Origin: Gemmatimonas sp.
GTDB taxonomy: Bacteria > Gemmatimonadota > Gemmatimonadetes > Gemmatimonadales > Gemmatimonadaceae
Assembly (NCBI GenBank): GCA_011390935.1
Contig: JAABRL010000001.1
Span: 62,001-126,000 of the forward strand
Direction of reading: 5' to 3'
Length of the DNA: 64,000 nt
Shown: positions 25,559 to 33,724 of the stretch, piece after piece
How the letters are laid out: every line of letters begins with the position of its first letter
Position numbering within the stretch: the stretch's first letter is position 1
Translations under genes and position numbers: made by a program
The notes under the pieces: model-generated
Seen by the model: the letters and a program-made list of their open reading frames with translations, nothing else
Databases searched by the model: none
What the model was told of the DNA's origin: nothing

Positions 25559-26559
25559 GTGCCGCGTCCACCGTGTCCGCCGCGACGGGCGAGATTACCT
25601 ATCTCGAAGCGATTCGTGAGGCGCTCTTCGAGGAGATGGCGCGCGATCCGAACGTCTTCTGTCTCGGCGAGGACATCGGCGCGTTCGGTGGTGCCTTCAA
25701 GGTGACCGAGGGTTTGCTGGCGCGCTTTGGCGAGCAGCGGGTGATCGATAGTCCGATCAGCGAGATCGCGTTGGTGGGAGCGGCGGCCGGTGCGGCGCAC
25801 ATGGGCATGCGTCCGGTCGTGGAAATGCAGTTCATCGATTTCCTCGCGAACGCCTACGACATGCTCACCAACTACGTGGCGACGGCGCGCTACCGCGCCT
25901 TCCTGCCGTGCCCCATGGTGGTGCGTGGGCCCAGTGGTGGTTACGTACGGGGCGGTCCGTTTCATTCGCAGAACCCCGAGGCCGGCTTTCTGCACACGCC
26001 CGGCCTCAAGATCGTGTACCCGGCCACCGCGGCTGATGCGAAGGGGCTCATGAAGGCCGCCATTCGCGACGACGATTGCGTGCTCTTCTTCGAGCACAAG
26101 TATCTGTATCGTCGCGTCAAGGATGTGATGCCCGACGGCGATCACGTCGTGCCGCTCGGCAAGGCGCGTGTGGCGCGTGAAGGGAGCGATGTGTCCATCG
26201 TGACGTATGCGAGCACGGTGTGGAAGTCGCTCGAGGCGGCGGAGCAGCTGGCGGCGGAGGGGATTTCAGTCGAGGTGCTCGATCTGCGCACGCTCGCGCC
26301 CATGGACGACGAGGCGATCTTCCGAACGGTGAAGAAGACCAACCGCCTGCTCGTGGTGCATGAGGACACGCGCACTGGCGGCATCGCAGGGGAAATCACG
26401 GCCCGGGTGTCGGAAACATGCTTCGAGTGGCTTGACGCGCCGGTCCTCCGCGTCACCGCGGCGGACATCCCGTTGCCGTATGCGCCGCCGCTCGAGGACT
26501 ACGTGTTGCCGCAAACATCGGATATCGTTCGTGCAGTGCGGCGCCTGGCCGCTTACTGA
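25555..26559 (+). CDS. 2-oxoacid dehydrogenase E1 component, beta subunit
   Basis: 334 residues from ATG 25555. The family pattern is clear: LGEDIGAFGGAFKVTEGL near the N-terminus, SEIALVGAAAGAAHMGMRPVVEMQF, and a C-terminal transketolase domain with VHEDTRTGGIAGEI. It completes the alpha2beta2 E1 heterotetramer. The product is cytoplasmic. Substrate preference (pyruvate versus branched-chain oxoacids) is not decided by the visible motifs. Confidence 0.94.
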   Translation: MSAASTVSAATGEITYLEAIREALFEEMARDPNVFCLGEDIGAFGGAFKVTEGLLARFGEQRVIDSPISEIALVGAAAGAAHMGMRPVVEMQFIDFLANAYDMLTNYVATARYRAFLPCPMVVRGPSGGYVRGGPFHSQNPEAGFLHTPGLKIVYPATAADAKGLMKAAIRDDDCVLFFEHKYLYRRVKDVMPDGDHVVPLGKARVAREGSDVSIVTYASTVWKSLEAAEQLAAEGISVEVLDLRTLAPMDDEAIFRTVKKTNRLLVVHEDTRTGGIAGEITARVSETCFEWLDAPVLRVTAADIPLPYAPPLEDYVLPQTSDIVRAVRRLAAY

Positions 26560-26574
26560 CTCGTACTGATCCCG

Positions 26575-26919
26575 ATGGCCAAGTCTCAACAGCCGCAACC
26601 GCCCGACGACCGTCCGAACACGCATCCGGCCGACATTCGCACGGCGCCCACCACGTCGCCGGCGCTCAGCGACGAAGATCGCCGTGCGGCGAAGATCGGC
26701 GTGGGCTGCTTCACCACGTTCATTGGTGCCGTCAGCGGGGCCATGATCGGTGTGCTCGTCGCCGTGGGCAACACGTTCGCCACGCGCTGCGCCCCCTTGG
26801 AGGGGCTGCCCGCGTGCAATTGGCATATCTTTGCTGGGTGGGGCGCGCTGATTGGCGCGATTTCCCTGCCGACTTTGGCACTCTCGCGACTCCGCCGGCG
26901 CGAACGCGCGGGCGGGTGA
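26575..26919 (+). CDS. Small two-segment membrane protein, function unknown
   Basis: 114 residues. A hydrophilic Pro/Gln/Asp-rich N-terminus of about 35 residues is followed by two membrane segments (about 48-65 and 83-100) with a short loop holding two cysteines (RCAPLEGLPAC). The C-terminus is Arg-rich. It is inserted between E1 beta and E2 of the dehydrogenase complex, with 15- and 21-base gaps. No family is recognised. Confidence 0.7.
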   Translation: MAKSQQPQPPDDRPNTHPADIRTAPTTSPALSDEDRRAAKIGVGCFTTFIGAVSGAMIGVLVAVGNTFATRCAPLEGLPACNWHIFAGWGALIGAISLPTLALSRLRRRERAGG

Positions 26920-26940
26920 CCGCAGCTCGAGGAGATTTTC

Positions 26941-28260
26941 GTGGCACGGATCGACGTCATCATGCCCCAGATGGGCGAGTCCATCGCTGAAGGCACCGTT
27001 TCCCGCTGGCTGAAGGCCGTCGGGGACACCGTCAAGCGCGACGAACCGATTTTCGAGATCTCCACGGACAAGGTCGACGCGGAGATTCCGTCGCCGTCGT
27101 CAGGGGTGTTGCTCGAGATCCTGGTCGGTGAAGGGAAGACCGTCGAGGTGGGCACCGTGGTGGCTCGGCTTGAGACCGACGCAGCGGCCGCCGCTGCAGC
27201 GCCAGCGCCGACAGCCGCCGCTCCCGCGCCCGCCACGGTCTCCGTGCCTGCGCCTGCTGCGCCCGTGGCCGCTTCCGCCGCGCCAGCTGCGCCCAGTGCG
27301 CCCGCTGGTAGCGTCGAGGAGCGACTGCGCACCAAGTCGTCGCCGCTCGTGCGCAAGATGGCCGCCGAGCACGGCGTCGAGATCGCGTCGCTCTCTGGCA
27401 CCGGAATCGCGGGGCGCGTCACGCGTCGCGACCTCGAAGCGCATCTCGCCGCGGCGCCGACTGCGGCGCCCACGCGTCCGGCCCCGGGAGCGTCGATGCA
27501 CGCGCCGGCCGGTGTGGGCGGAATCGAGCAGGGCAGCGCCACGCCGTGGCCCGGTGATCGTGTCGAGCCGATGTCGAAGATGCGCAAGGCGACGTCCGAT
27601 CACATGTTCACGGCCAAGCGAGTCGCGGCGCACGTCACGTCGTTCTTCGAGGTGGACCTCACGCGCATTGCGCGGATTCGCGCCAAGGAGCGCGCCAACT
27701 TCGAGAAGCAGTCGGGGCAGAAGCTCACCTACCTGCCGTTCATCTGCCGCGCCGTGGTGCAGCAGCTCAAGCGTCACCCGATGCTCAACTCGGCGGTCAA
27801 CGGCACCGACATCATCTTCCGGCAGCAGTACAATCTGGGCATCGCGGTGGCCATCGAGCCCACCGGGTTGCTCGTTCCGGTCGTCAAGCGCGCCGATGAG
27901 CTCTCGCTCACCGGACTCACGCGCACGATCAATGATCTGGCCGCACGCGCGCGCACGAAGAAGCTGCAGCCGCAGGAACTGCAGGACGCCACCTTCACGA
28001 TCACGAATCCGGGTGTCTTCGGTTCGCTCGCCGGCACGCCGATTGTGCCCGTGGGGACATCGGCCATCCTCGGACTCGGCGCCATCGAGAAGCGCCCCAA
28101 GGTGATCACCGGTGCGGATGGGGAAGACACGATTGCGATTCGTACCTGTGCGTACTTCTCGCTCTCATTCGATCATCGTATCATCGATGGGGCCGACGCC
28201 GATCGGTTCATGGCCGATCTGAAGGCGTCACTCGAAAGCGTCAGCGAGACGCTCGAATGA
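26941..28260 (+). CDS. 2-oxoacid dehydrogenase E2 (dihydrolipoyl acyltransferase)
   Basis: 439 residues from GTG 26941. One lipoyl domain, about 1-75, carries the lipoylated Lys in STDKVDAE; an Ala/Pro-rich flexible linker follows (about 80-120); a peripheral subunit-binding domain at about 125-165 (SPLVRKMAAEHGVEIASLSGTG); and a catalytic acyltransferase domain about 205-439 with the HRIIDGADADRF active site near the C-terminus. It forms the core of the complex with the E1 genes upstream. One lipoyl domain is typical for branched-chain or 2-oxoglutarate enzymes and many bacterial PDHs. Confidence 0.95.
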   Translation: MARIDVIMPQMGESIAEGTVSRWLKAVGDTVKRDEPIFEISTDKVDAEIPSPSSGVLLEILVGEGKTVEVGTVVARLETDAAAAAAAPAPTAAAPAPATVSVPAPAAPVAASAAPAAPSAPAGSVEERLRTKSSPLVRKMAAEHGVEIASLSGTGIAGRVTRRDLEAHLAAAPTAAPTRPAPGASMHAPAGVGGIEQGSATPWPGDRVEPMSKMRKATSDHMFTAKRVAAHVTSFFEVDLTRIARIRAKERANFEKQSGQKLTYLPFICRAVVQQLKRHPMLNSAVNGTDIIFRQQYNLGIAVAIEPTGLLVPVVKRADELSLTGLTRTINDLAARARTKKLQPQELQDATFTITNPGVFGSLAGTPIVPVGTSAILGLGAIEKRPKVITGADGEDTIAIRTCAYFSLSFDHRIIDGADADRFMADLKASLESVSETLE

Positions 28261-28508
28261 GTGAGGCGCGCACGCTGCTGGTCACGGAGCGCACGATCGC
28301 GCCCGAGTCGCGTGCGCGTCACGTCGAGTTGCTGGCCGCCCGTCGTGCGCAGTGCACGGCGGTCGGTGCGCACTTCTGGGCGTTCGAACACGAGTCGGAA
28401 CCTGGTCGGTATCTCGAGTTCGTGGAGTCCCGAGACGGCGCGGTGCTCGATGCGCTCGCGCTCGACGAATCCGGGAGTACGCGCTGGCGCTCCGTGGAGT
28501 TCGGCTGA
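28257..28508 (+). CDS. Small protein, function unknown, coupled to E2
   Basis: 83 residues, overlapping the E2 stop by 4 bases (ATGA). Soluble, with an alternating strand/helix pattern (LLVTERTIAPESRARHVELLAARRAQCTAV, then AHFWAFEHESEPGRYLEFVE). The spacing of aromatic residues is like that of ABM-type ferredoxin-fold monooxygenase domains, but this is only an impression. Not recognised as a named family. Confidence 0.65.
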   Translation: MSEARTLLVTERTIAPESRARHVELLAARRAQCTAVGAHFWAFEHESEPGRYLEFVESRDGAVLDALALDESGSTRWRSVEFG

Positions 28509-28509
28509 G

Positions 28510-28776
28510 ATGCCGGCACGGGCCATCGTGATCGACGGACGCACCTGGCGCGTGTATCCGGGCGGATTCCTCACGCAGTCGGTTGCCGATGAGTTTTCTC
28601 TGCTCTTCGTGACCGGCACCGATGAGGCGCGTGAAGTACGCCTCACGCGTTTCTCGCCGATCGGCTCACGCTCGCGAGAGCAGGCGGTGGCCGAACTCGA
28701 CGACCGTGCGCTGCGTCGGCTGTTTCTCATGTCGCAGTCGAGTGCGCGCGCCCCTGAAGCCGGATACCGTGCATGA
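28510..28776 (+). CDS. Small protein, function unknown
   Basis: 88 residues from ATG 28510, one base after the previous stop, and overlapping the PHP gene by 4 bases. Soluble and mostly beta in the first half (AIVIDGRTWRVYPGGFLTQ), ending in a helical, Arg-rich stretch. The sequence from VRLTRFSP to LRRLFLMSQ suggests a small compact domain. No family recognised. Its position in an unbroken chain of overlapping genes supports expression. Confidence 0.65.
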   Translation: MPARAIVIDGRTWRVYPGGFLTQSVADEFSLLFVTGTDEAREVRLTRFSPIGSRSREQAVAELDDRALRRLFLMSQSSARAPEAGYRA

Positions 28777-29624
28777 CCGATCCTGGTGCCGCGCCGATTG
28801 CGCGCTTTGTTGATTTGCAGACTCACACCACCGCGTCCGACGGTGTGCTGCCTCCAACCGCCGTCGTGGAGGCGGCCGCGCGCGCGAAGCTGTCGGCGAT
28901 CGCGATCACGGATCACGACTCCATCAGTGGTGTCTCGGAAGCAGAGCGTGCCGGAGAGCGGCTCGGTGTGCGCATCGTGACCGGTGTCGAGCTGAGCGCA
29001 CACTTCGAAGGCGACGAGTTCCATCTGCTCGGCCTGCACATCGCCGATCGTGTACGCATCGAACGCGACCTCGAGACGTTTCGGGAGGAGCGCGTCGAAC
29101 GGGCGCGGCGCATGGTTGCCGTGCTCAATGCGAACGGCATGCCGGTCACGCTCGATGCCGTGCTCGAGCAAGCCGGCCCCGGCGCCGTGGGGCGTCCGCA
29201 CGTTGCGCGCGCGTTGATGGCCGGCGGCTGGGTGCGCGACTTCCGCGATGCCTTCGATCGCTGGCTGGGGTGGGGCAAGCCGGCGTATGTGGAGAAGGGA
29301 GAACTCACGGTCGCACAAGCCATCGAGCTGCTGCATGCGTGTGGGGCGCTCGCGGTGTGGGCGCACCCGGGCGATCTCGCCACCGAGACGCGCCTCGGTA
29401 AGCTCAAGGCCATTGGCCTCGACGCGGTCGAAGTGTTGCACCCCAGCCATCCACAAGCGCTGGCGGAGCGCATCTACGAGCGCGCGGAGAAGCTCGATCT
29501 GCTACCGAGTGGTGGCTCCGACTGGCATGGTGCCGCAGAGGGGCCACGACAGCTCGGCGGGCAGCTGGTGCCGTACGTCTGGCTGGCGCGCCAGGACACG
29601 GCCATCGCGGAGCGCCGGGGATGA
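28773..29624 (+). CDS. PHP-domain phosphoesterase (RnaAM/TrpH-like)
   Basis: 283 residues. The metal-binding PHP motifs are visible: DLQTHTTASDG (about 14-24), ITDHDSISG (about 46-54), the Glu of VTGVELSAHF, and a late GSDWHG. This layout fits the YciV/RnaAM family, which hydrolyses nucleoside 3',5'-bisphosphates and 5' ends of short RNAs, rather than the polymerase-associated PHP domains. It overlaps genes on both sides by 4 bases. The substrate is inferred from family resemblance only. Confidence 0.85.
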   Translation: MTDPGAAPIARFVDLQTHTTASDGVLPPTAVVEAAARAKLSAIAITDHDSISGVSEAERAGERLGVRIVTGVELSAHFEGDEFHLLGLHIADRVRIERDLETFREERVERARRMVAVLNANGMPVTLDAVLEQAGPGAVGRPHVARALMAGGWVRDFRDAFDRWLGWGKPAYVEKGELTVAQAIELLHACGALAVWAHPGDLATETRLGKLKAIGLDAVEVLHPSHPQALAERIYERAEKLDLLPSGGSDWHGAAEGPRQLGGQLVPYVWLARQDTAIAERRG

Positions 29625-30349
29625 CCTCGCCTTCCCGGGTCACGCTCGTGACCGGGGGCGCGCGACGGGTCGGGGCGGCGATCGTGCGCGCGTGTGCGGC
29701 GCGCGGAGATGCGGTCGTCATCCACGCCGCGCACAGCGTCGACGAGGCGGAGCGGCTGGCGCGCGCGCTGCGCCACGACGGCGCGCGAGCCGCCGTGGCG
29801 ATTGCCGATCTGCGAGCGCCCTCGGCCGCGGCGGCGCTGATTGCCGAGGCGCACGCGGCGTTCGGCCGACTCGATGTGCTCGTGAACTCCGCGGCGAACT
29901 TCGTGCACGCGCCGCTGCTTCAGATCACGCCGAAGCAATGGGATGACGCGTTCGCGCTCAACGTGCGCGCACCGTTCTTTCTTGCGCAGGCAGCGGCCAT
30001 GTGCATGATGCCCGGCGGCGTCATCGTGAACATTGCTGATCATCTGGCGTTCGAGACCGTGCCGTCCATGGTGGCACACGCCGCGGCGAAGGCTGCGCTC
30101 GTGCACGTCACGCGGACACTCGCGCGTGCGCTTGCGCCGGCGATTCGTGTGAATGCGATCGCACCGGGGCTGGTGGCGGCCCCGGAGGAGTGGAGCGAGG
30201 CGGATCTCGCACGGTTTCTCAAACACGTACCGCTCGGGCGAGCGGGCCATGACGACGACGTCGCAAACGCCGTGTGTTGGCTGGTGGATGCGTCGTACGT
30301 GACCGGGGTGGTGCTGCCGGTAGATGGGGGACGGGGCGTGTCGCGATGA
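29621..30349 (+). CDS. Pteridine-reductase-like SDR lacking catalytic Tyr and Ser
   Basis: 242 residues. The NADP-binding TGGARRVG motif (10-17) and NSAANF segment are those of the short-chain dehydrogenase family, nearest the FolM/pteridine reductase type. The active-site block aligns without gaps to the FolM pattern, but Ser is Ala139 and the catalytic Tyr of YxxxK is His153 (codon 30077-30079), while Lys157 remains. Normal SDR chemistry therefore looks impaired or altered. The 4-base overlaps tie it to the PHP gene upstream and to the Cys-rich unknown gene downstream. Confidence 0.85.
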   Translation: MTSPSRVTLVTGGARRVGAAIVRACAARGDAVVIHAAHSVDEAERLARALRHDGARAAVAIADLRAPSAAAALIAEAHAAFGRLDVLVNSAANFVHAPLLQITPKQWDDAFALNVRAPFFLAQAAAMCMMPGGVIVNIADHLAFETVPSMVAHAAAKAALVHVTRTLARALAPAIRVNAIAPGLVAAPEEWSEADLARFLKHVPLGRAGHDDDVANAVCWLVDASYVTGVVLPVDGGRGVSR

Positions 30350-31119
30350 GCGGCGTAGTGACCCTCGAGCGCGTCGCGCGCGAGCCGCTCGTGTTCGGGC
30401 ACGTCGTCATTATCGGTGGCGGTTGCTACGGCAGCTGGTACGCGCAGCAACTTGATCGAGCCATGGCGCGCGGGGCCCTGCGCGTGGACCGGGTGAGCGT
30501 GGTGGACCGGGACCCGGCGTGTCAGGTGGCACGTGAGCGTGACCGCTACACCGCGTTGCCGCTCACGGTGGTCACCGATGCGTGGGATACGTACCTCGAT
30601 CAATGGCTCTCGGTCGCGACGGTCGAGTCGGCCGAGCGAGATGCCCTCGTGCCTTCGCCGCTCATGCCGCACCTGCTGCTCGACTGGTTGTTGGCCCGCG
30701 CGCAGGCGCGTTGGTCGGGGCGGGAGGTACGCGTCGTCCCGCTTCGTGCGGCACCGCCCATGCCATGGGAGCGCGCGGCGCCCGACGCTCGGCACTACGT
30801 GAGTTTCGCCGAGTGGATGTGCCCGGTGAACTGCATCGAACCTGCCCGTTGCCCTGCTACCCGCGGCGCACGGGATTGGAGCATGCCGCCGGCGCTCACG
30901 GCCTACGTATCGGCCGAGCAGGCGCTCGGTCATCCGCTCCGCGGACCCATTATCTTTCATTGCGTGCACCGCACGTGGGGCGTTGGGATGATCGACGTCT
31001 CCGCCGTGGTGGCAGCCGACGCGCTGGTGGCGACGGAGGCGGCCGAGGGTCCCGCCCGTTTTCTCGTCGGGACCGTCTCGCACTGTCATGGCGCACTCGG
31101 CGTGCTTCAACTCGGCTGA
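30346..31119 (+). CDS. Unknown Rossmann-like protein with CPVNC cysteine cluster
   Basis: 257 residues. The N-terminus begins with a dinucleotide-binding-like strand-loop-helix ([18 protein letters not shown], about 19-36) and a second strand [10 protein letters not shown] that ends in an acidic residue, as in NAD- or FAD-binding folds. A cluster of three cysteines at 159, 163 and 169 ([11 protein letters not shown]) and further His-Cys pairs at 205-206 (HC) and 246-247 (HC, followed by H) could bind a metal or Fe-S cluster. It is not a family I can name. It overlaps the degenerate SDR gene by 4 bases, suggesting a joint function. Confidence 0.75.
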   Translation: MSGVVTLERVAREPLVFGHVVIIGGGCYGSWYAQQLDRAMARGALRVDRVSVVDRDPACQVARERDRYTALPLTVVTDAWDTYLDQWLSVATVESAERDALVPSPLMPHLLLDWLLARAQARWSGREVRVVPLRAAPPMPWERAAPDARHYVSFAEWMCPVNCIEPARCPATRGARDWSMPPALTAYVSAEQALGHPLRGPIIFHCVHRTWGVGMIDVSAVVAADALVATEAAEGPARFLVGTVSHCHGALGVLQLG

Positions 31120-31154
31120 GCATTGCGTGTCTCACCTCCCTTTTCTGCCTTCCC

Positions 31155-32153
31155 ATGTCCGACATTCGTGAAACCGTGGTCATCATCGGCAGTGGTCCCG
31201 CGGCCTGGACTGCTGCCGTGTACGCATCGCGCGCCAACCTCGATCCGGTGGTGTACGAGGGCGAGATTTCGCGCGATATGGTGCCCGGCGGCCAGCTCAT
31301 GTTCACCACCGACATCGAAAACTTCCCGGGCTTCCCGGAAGCGCTCGGTGGCACCGACCTCATGGAGCGCATGAAAGCGCAGGCCGAGCGTTTCGGCACG
31401 CGGGTAGTCACGGAGAGCATCACGTCGGTCGACTTTTCCGCGCGTCCGTTCGTGCTCCGCTCGAGCGGCGGTTCGCACATTGTGGCCAGCACCGTAATCG
31501 TGGCCACAGGAGCGCGCGCCAACTGGCTCGGTCTTCCGTCCGAAGAGCGTCTGGCCCGCACCGGTGGCGGCGTCTCGTCGTGCGCCGTGTGTGACGGTGC
31601 GCTGCCTTCGTTCCGGAATCAGCCGCTCGTGGTGGTGGGAGGCGGCGACTCGGCCATGGAAGAGGCGCTGTACCTCACGAAGTTTGCGAGTGAAGTGGTG
31701 ATCGTGCACCGCCGGGACAGCTTCCGCGCGTCGAAGGTCATGGCGGATCGTGTGCTGGAGCACCCGAAGATTCGGGTGGAGTGGAACGCTCAGGTCACCG
31801 ACGTGCTCGGCGACGACTTCATCACCGGCGTGCGTGTTGCCGACACGCTCACGGGCGAAGTGCGGGACATCACCTGCGGCGGCATGTTCGTGGCCATCGG
31901 CCACACGCCGAACACCGCGTTCCTGAGTGGTCAGCTGGCGCTGCACGAGAACGGATACATCGTCACCCCCGACAGCTGGCGCACCACCACGAGTGTTGAG
32001 GGCGTCTTCGCCTGTGGTGACGTGATGGACAGCTACTATCGGCAGGCGGTGACGGCGGCCGGGACCGGCTGCATGGCCGCACTCGAGGCGGAACGGTGGC
32101 TCGCGCATCACGGCATTGAACGGCCGGCGGCGGCGGTGGAGACGACGGCGTGA
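31155..32153 (+). CDS. trxB: Thioredoxin-disulfide reductase
   Basis: 332 residues from ATG 31155. FAD-binding [18 protein letters not shown] near the N-terminus, redox CAVC at 143-146, NADPH-binding [15 protein letters not shown], and the closing [21 protein letters not shown] motif are all present, so it is a complete low-molecular-weight thioredoxin reductase. Thioredoxin itself is not adjacent. The metallo-hydrolase gene follows with a 4-base GTGA overlap. Confidence 0.95.
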   Translation: MSDIRETVVIIGSGPAAWTAAVYASRANLDPVVYEGEISRDMVPGGQLMFTTDIENFPGFPEALGGTDLMERMKAQAERFGTRVVTESITSVDFSARPFVLRSSGGSHIVASTVIVATGARANWLGLPSEERLARTGGGVSSCAVCDGALPSFRNQPLVVVGGGDSAMEEALYLTKFASEVVIVHRRDSFRASKVMADRVLEHPKIRVEWNAQVTDVLGDDFITGVRVADTLTGEVRDITCGGMFVAIGHTPNTAFLSGQLALHENGYIVTPDSWRTTTSVEGVFACGDVMDSYYRQAVTAAGTGCMAALEAERWLAHHGIERPAAAVETTA

Positions 32154-32791
32154 AGGTGATCGGATGCACCGTGGGACCGTTGCAGGAGAACTGCTGGCTC
32201 GTGGTGGACGAGTCGGCCGGCGAGGCCGTGATTGTGGATCCGGGTGATGAACCCGATCGCCTGATCGCCCTTGTTGAAGCGAGCGGTGCGCGGCTCACCG
32301 GGATCTGGTTGACGCACGCGCATGTGGATCATGTTGGTGCCGTGCCCGCGCTCATGCGGCACTTCAATGTGCCGCTCGCACTGCACCCCGATGACCGGCC
32401 GCTCTACGATCGGGCGCCGTCGCTCGGGCAGATGTACGGCATGCGCATCGAACCGCTCCCCGAGCCGACCGTCTCGCTGGCGGAGGGGGACGTGCTGACC
32501 GTTGGCGCGCTCCGCTTCACCGTGGCGCATTTGCCGGGCCATGCGCCCGGCCACGTGGCATTCGTCGGGGACGACATCGCGCTGGTCGGCGATGTGGTGT
32601 TCGCGGGCTCGATCGGCCGTACCGATCTGCCGCTCTGCGATCCCGCCGCGATGCGGCGTTCCCTCGAACGAGTGGCGCTCTGGCCATCGCAGACGACGCT
32701 GTATCCGGGCCATGGACCGAGCACGACCATCGGCCGCGAGTTGGCCTCCAATCCGTTCCTGTCCGGGGCTGCTCGCCCGGTTGGGTCTTGA
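32150..32791 (+). CDS. Metallo-beta-lactamase fold hydrolase (glyoxalase II-like)
   Basis: 213 residues from GTG 32150. The metal site [10 protein letters not shown] (HxHxDH) at about 59-68, HLPGHAPGH with a further His, [15 protein letters not shown] with the bridging Asp, and a C-terminal [12 protein letters not shown] are complete. This short form matches the YcbL/GloB-like type II glyoxalases and bacterial hydroxyacylglutathione hydrolase relatives. The thiol used in this organism is unknown; the coupling to trxB fits thiol metabolism. Confidence 0.9.
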   Translation: MKVIGCTVGPLQENCWLVVDESAGEAVIVDPGDEPDRLIALVEASGARLTGIWLTHAHVDHVGAVPALMRHFNVPLALHPDDRPLYDRAPSLGQMYGMRIEPLPEPTVSLAEGDVLTVGALRFTVAHLPGHAPGHVAFVGDDIALVGDVVFAGSIGRTDLPLCDPAAMRRSLERVALWPSQTTLYPGHGPSTTIGRELASNPFLSGAARPVGS

Positions 32792-32861
32792 GCCCGACTG
32801 GCGGGTACCAGCATCACGCCGTGTCACCGCGCCAAAACTGTCGCCCTTCTCCCTTCACGTC

Positions 32862-33701
32862 ATGACGACTCCGCGTTCTCTCTTCGCTCTCCGTGCCCGC
32901 GTGACGGCTGTGCTTGTCGGTGGTGCCGCTCTGTCCCTGTCGTCGTGCCTCTCGATCAGCGACGCCGAGGGCTCCGATCGCATCGGCTCCATCACCATCA
33001 GTTCTTCGCTCTCGTCACAGGTGCCGCGGCGCGCCACCGCGACCGCGACGTTCTTCACGACGCAGCCGACGGATCTGCCGAGCAGCCGTGTCACCAGCGA
33101 TCAGTGCGGGACGTTCAACTACGTGCCCGAATCGTTTACCCCGGGCAACCTGGTGGCGGGCGAGTCGCTGCAGCTCCAGGTCGGGAGCGAGACGTACAAC
33201 ATGAGCGAGCGAACGAATCTGCCGCGCGTGTACGGTCTCACGTCGGGCGAAAGCTTCCCGTTCGCCGAGGGGGACTCGGTGCGCATCTCGATTCCCGGTA
33301 CGGCGGGCGGGTTTCCGCCGGGGCAGATCGGCGTGCGTTTGGCAGAGCCGCTCGATCTGCAGCCCATCGTGGCGCCGCAAACCGATCAGGACCTCTCGTT
33401 CGAGTGGACGGCCAATGGCGATGCCAACTCGAGCGTCATCATTTCCATGCGCTACACCAACGCGGTGACCACCGAGGTTCCCGATGCGCAGCTGTTGTGT
33501 ATCGTACGCGACATCGGTTCGTACACCATTCCCTCCGGGACACTCGGCATCTACTACTCGTCCAATCCGGCCTCGCGTCAGGTCAATGTGCTGCGCTGGC
33601 GCACCAACACGGTGCGCGTCGATGAGCGCTCGCAGCTGTACCTCGTGTCCACGATTGACACCACCTTCACGCTTCCCCTCGTGGAGGCTCGCACGCGCTG
33701 A
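32862..33701 (+). CDS. Lipoprotein of unknown function
   Basis: 279 residues from ATG 32862. A signal peptide with lipobox ends at Cys29 (LSLSSC). The mature protein is rich in Ser, Thr, Pro and beta-strand formers, without recognisable repeats or catalytic motifs; two cysteines (about residues 85 and 211) are the only others. It probably sits at the outer membrane or in the periplasm. It may be monocistronic: 70 bases from the upstream gene, 23 from the next. Confidence 0.7.
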   Translation: MTTPRSLFALRARVTAVLVGGAALSLSSCLSISDAEGSDRIGSITISSSLSSQVPRRATATATFFTTQPTDLPSSRVTSDQCGTFNYVPESFTPGNLVAGESLQLQVGSETYNMSERTNLPRVYGLTSGESFPFAEGDSVRISIPGTAGGFPPGQIGVRLAEPLDLQPIVAPQTDQDLSFEWTANGDANSSVIISMRYTNAVTTEVPDAQLLCIVRDIGSYTIPSGTLGIYYSSNPASRQVNVLRWRTNTVRVDERSQLYLVSTIDTTFTLPLVEARTR

Positions 33702-33724
33702 GTGGGCGCGAGGAGCGGATCCGA

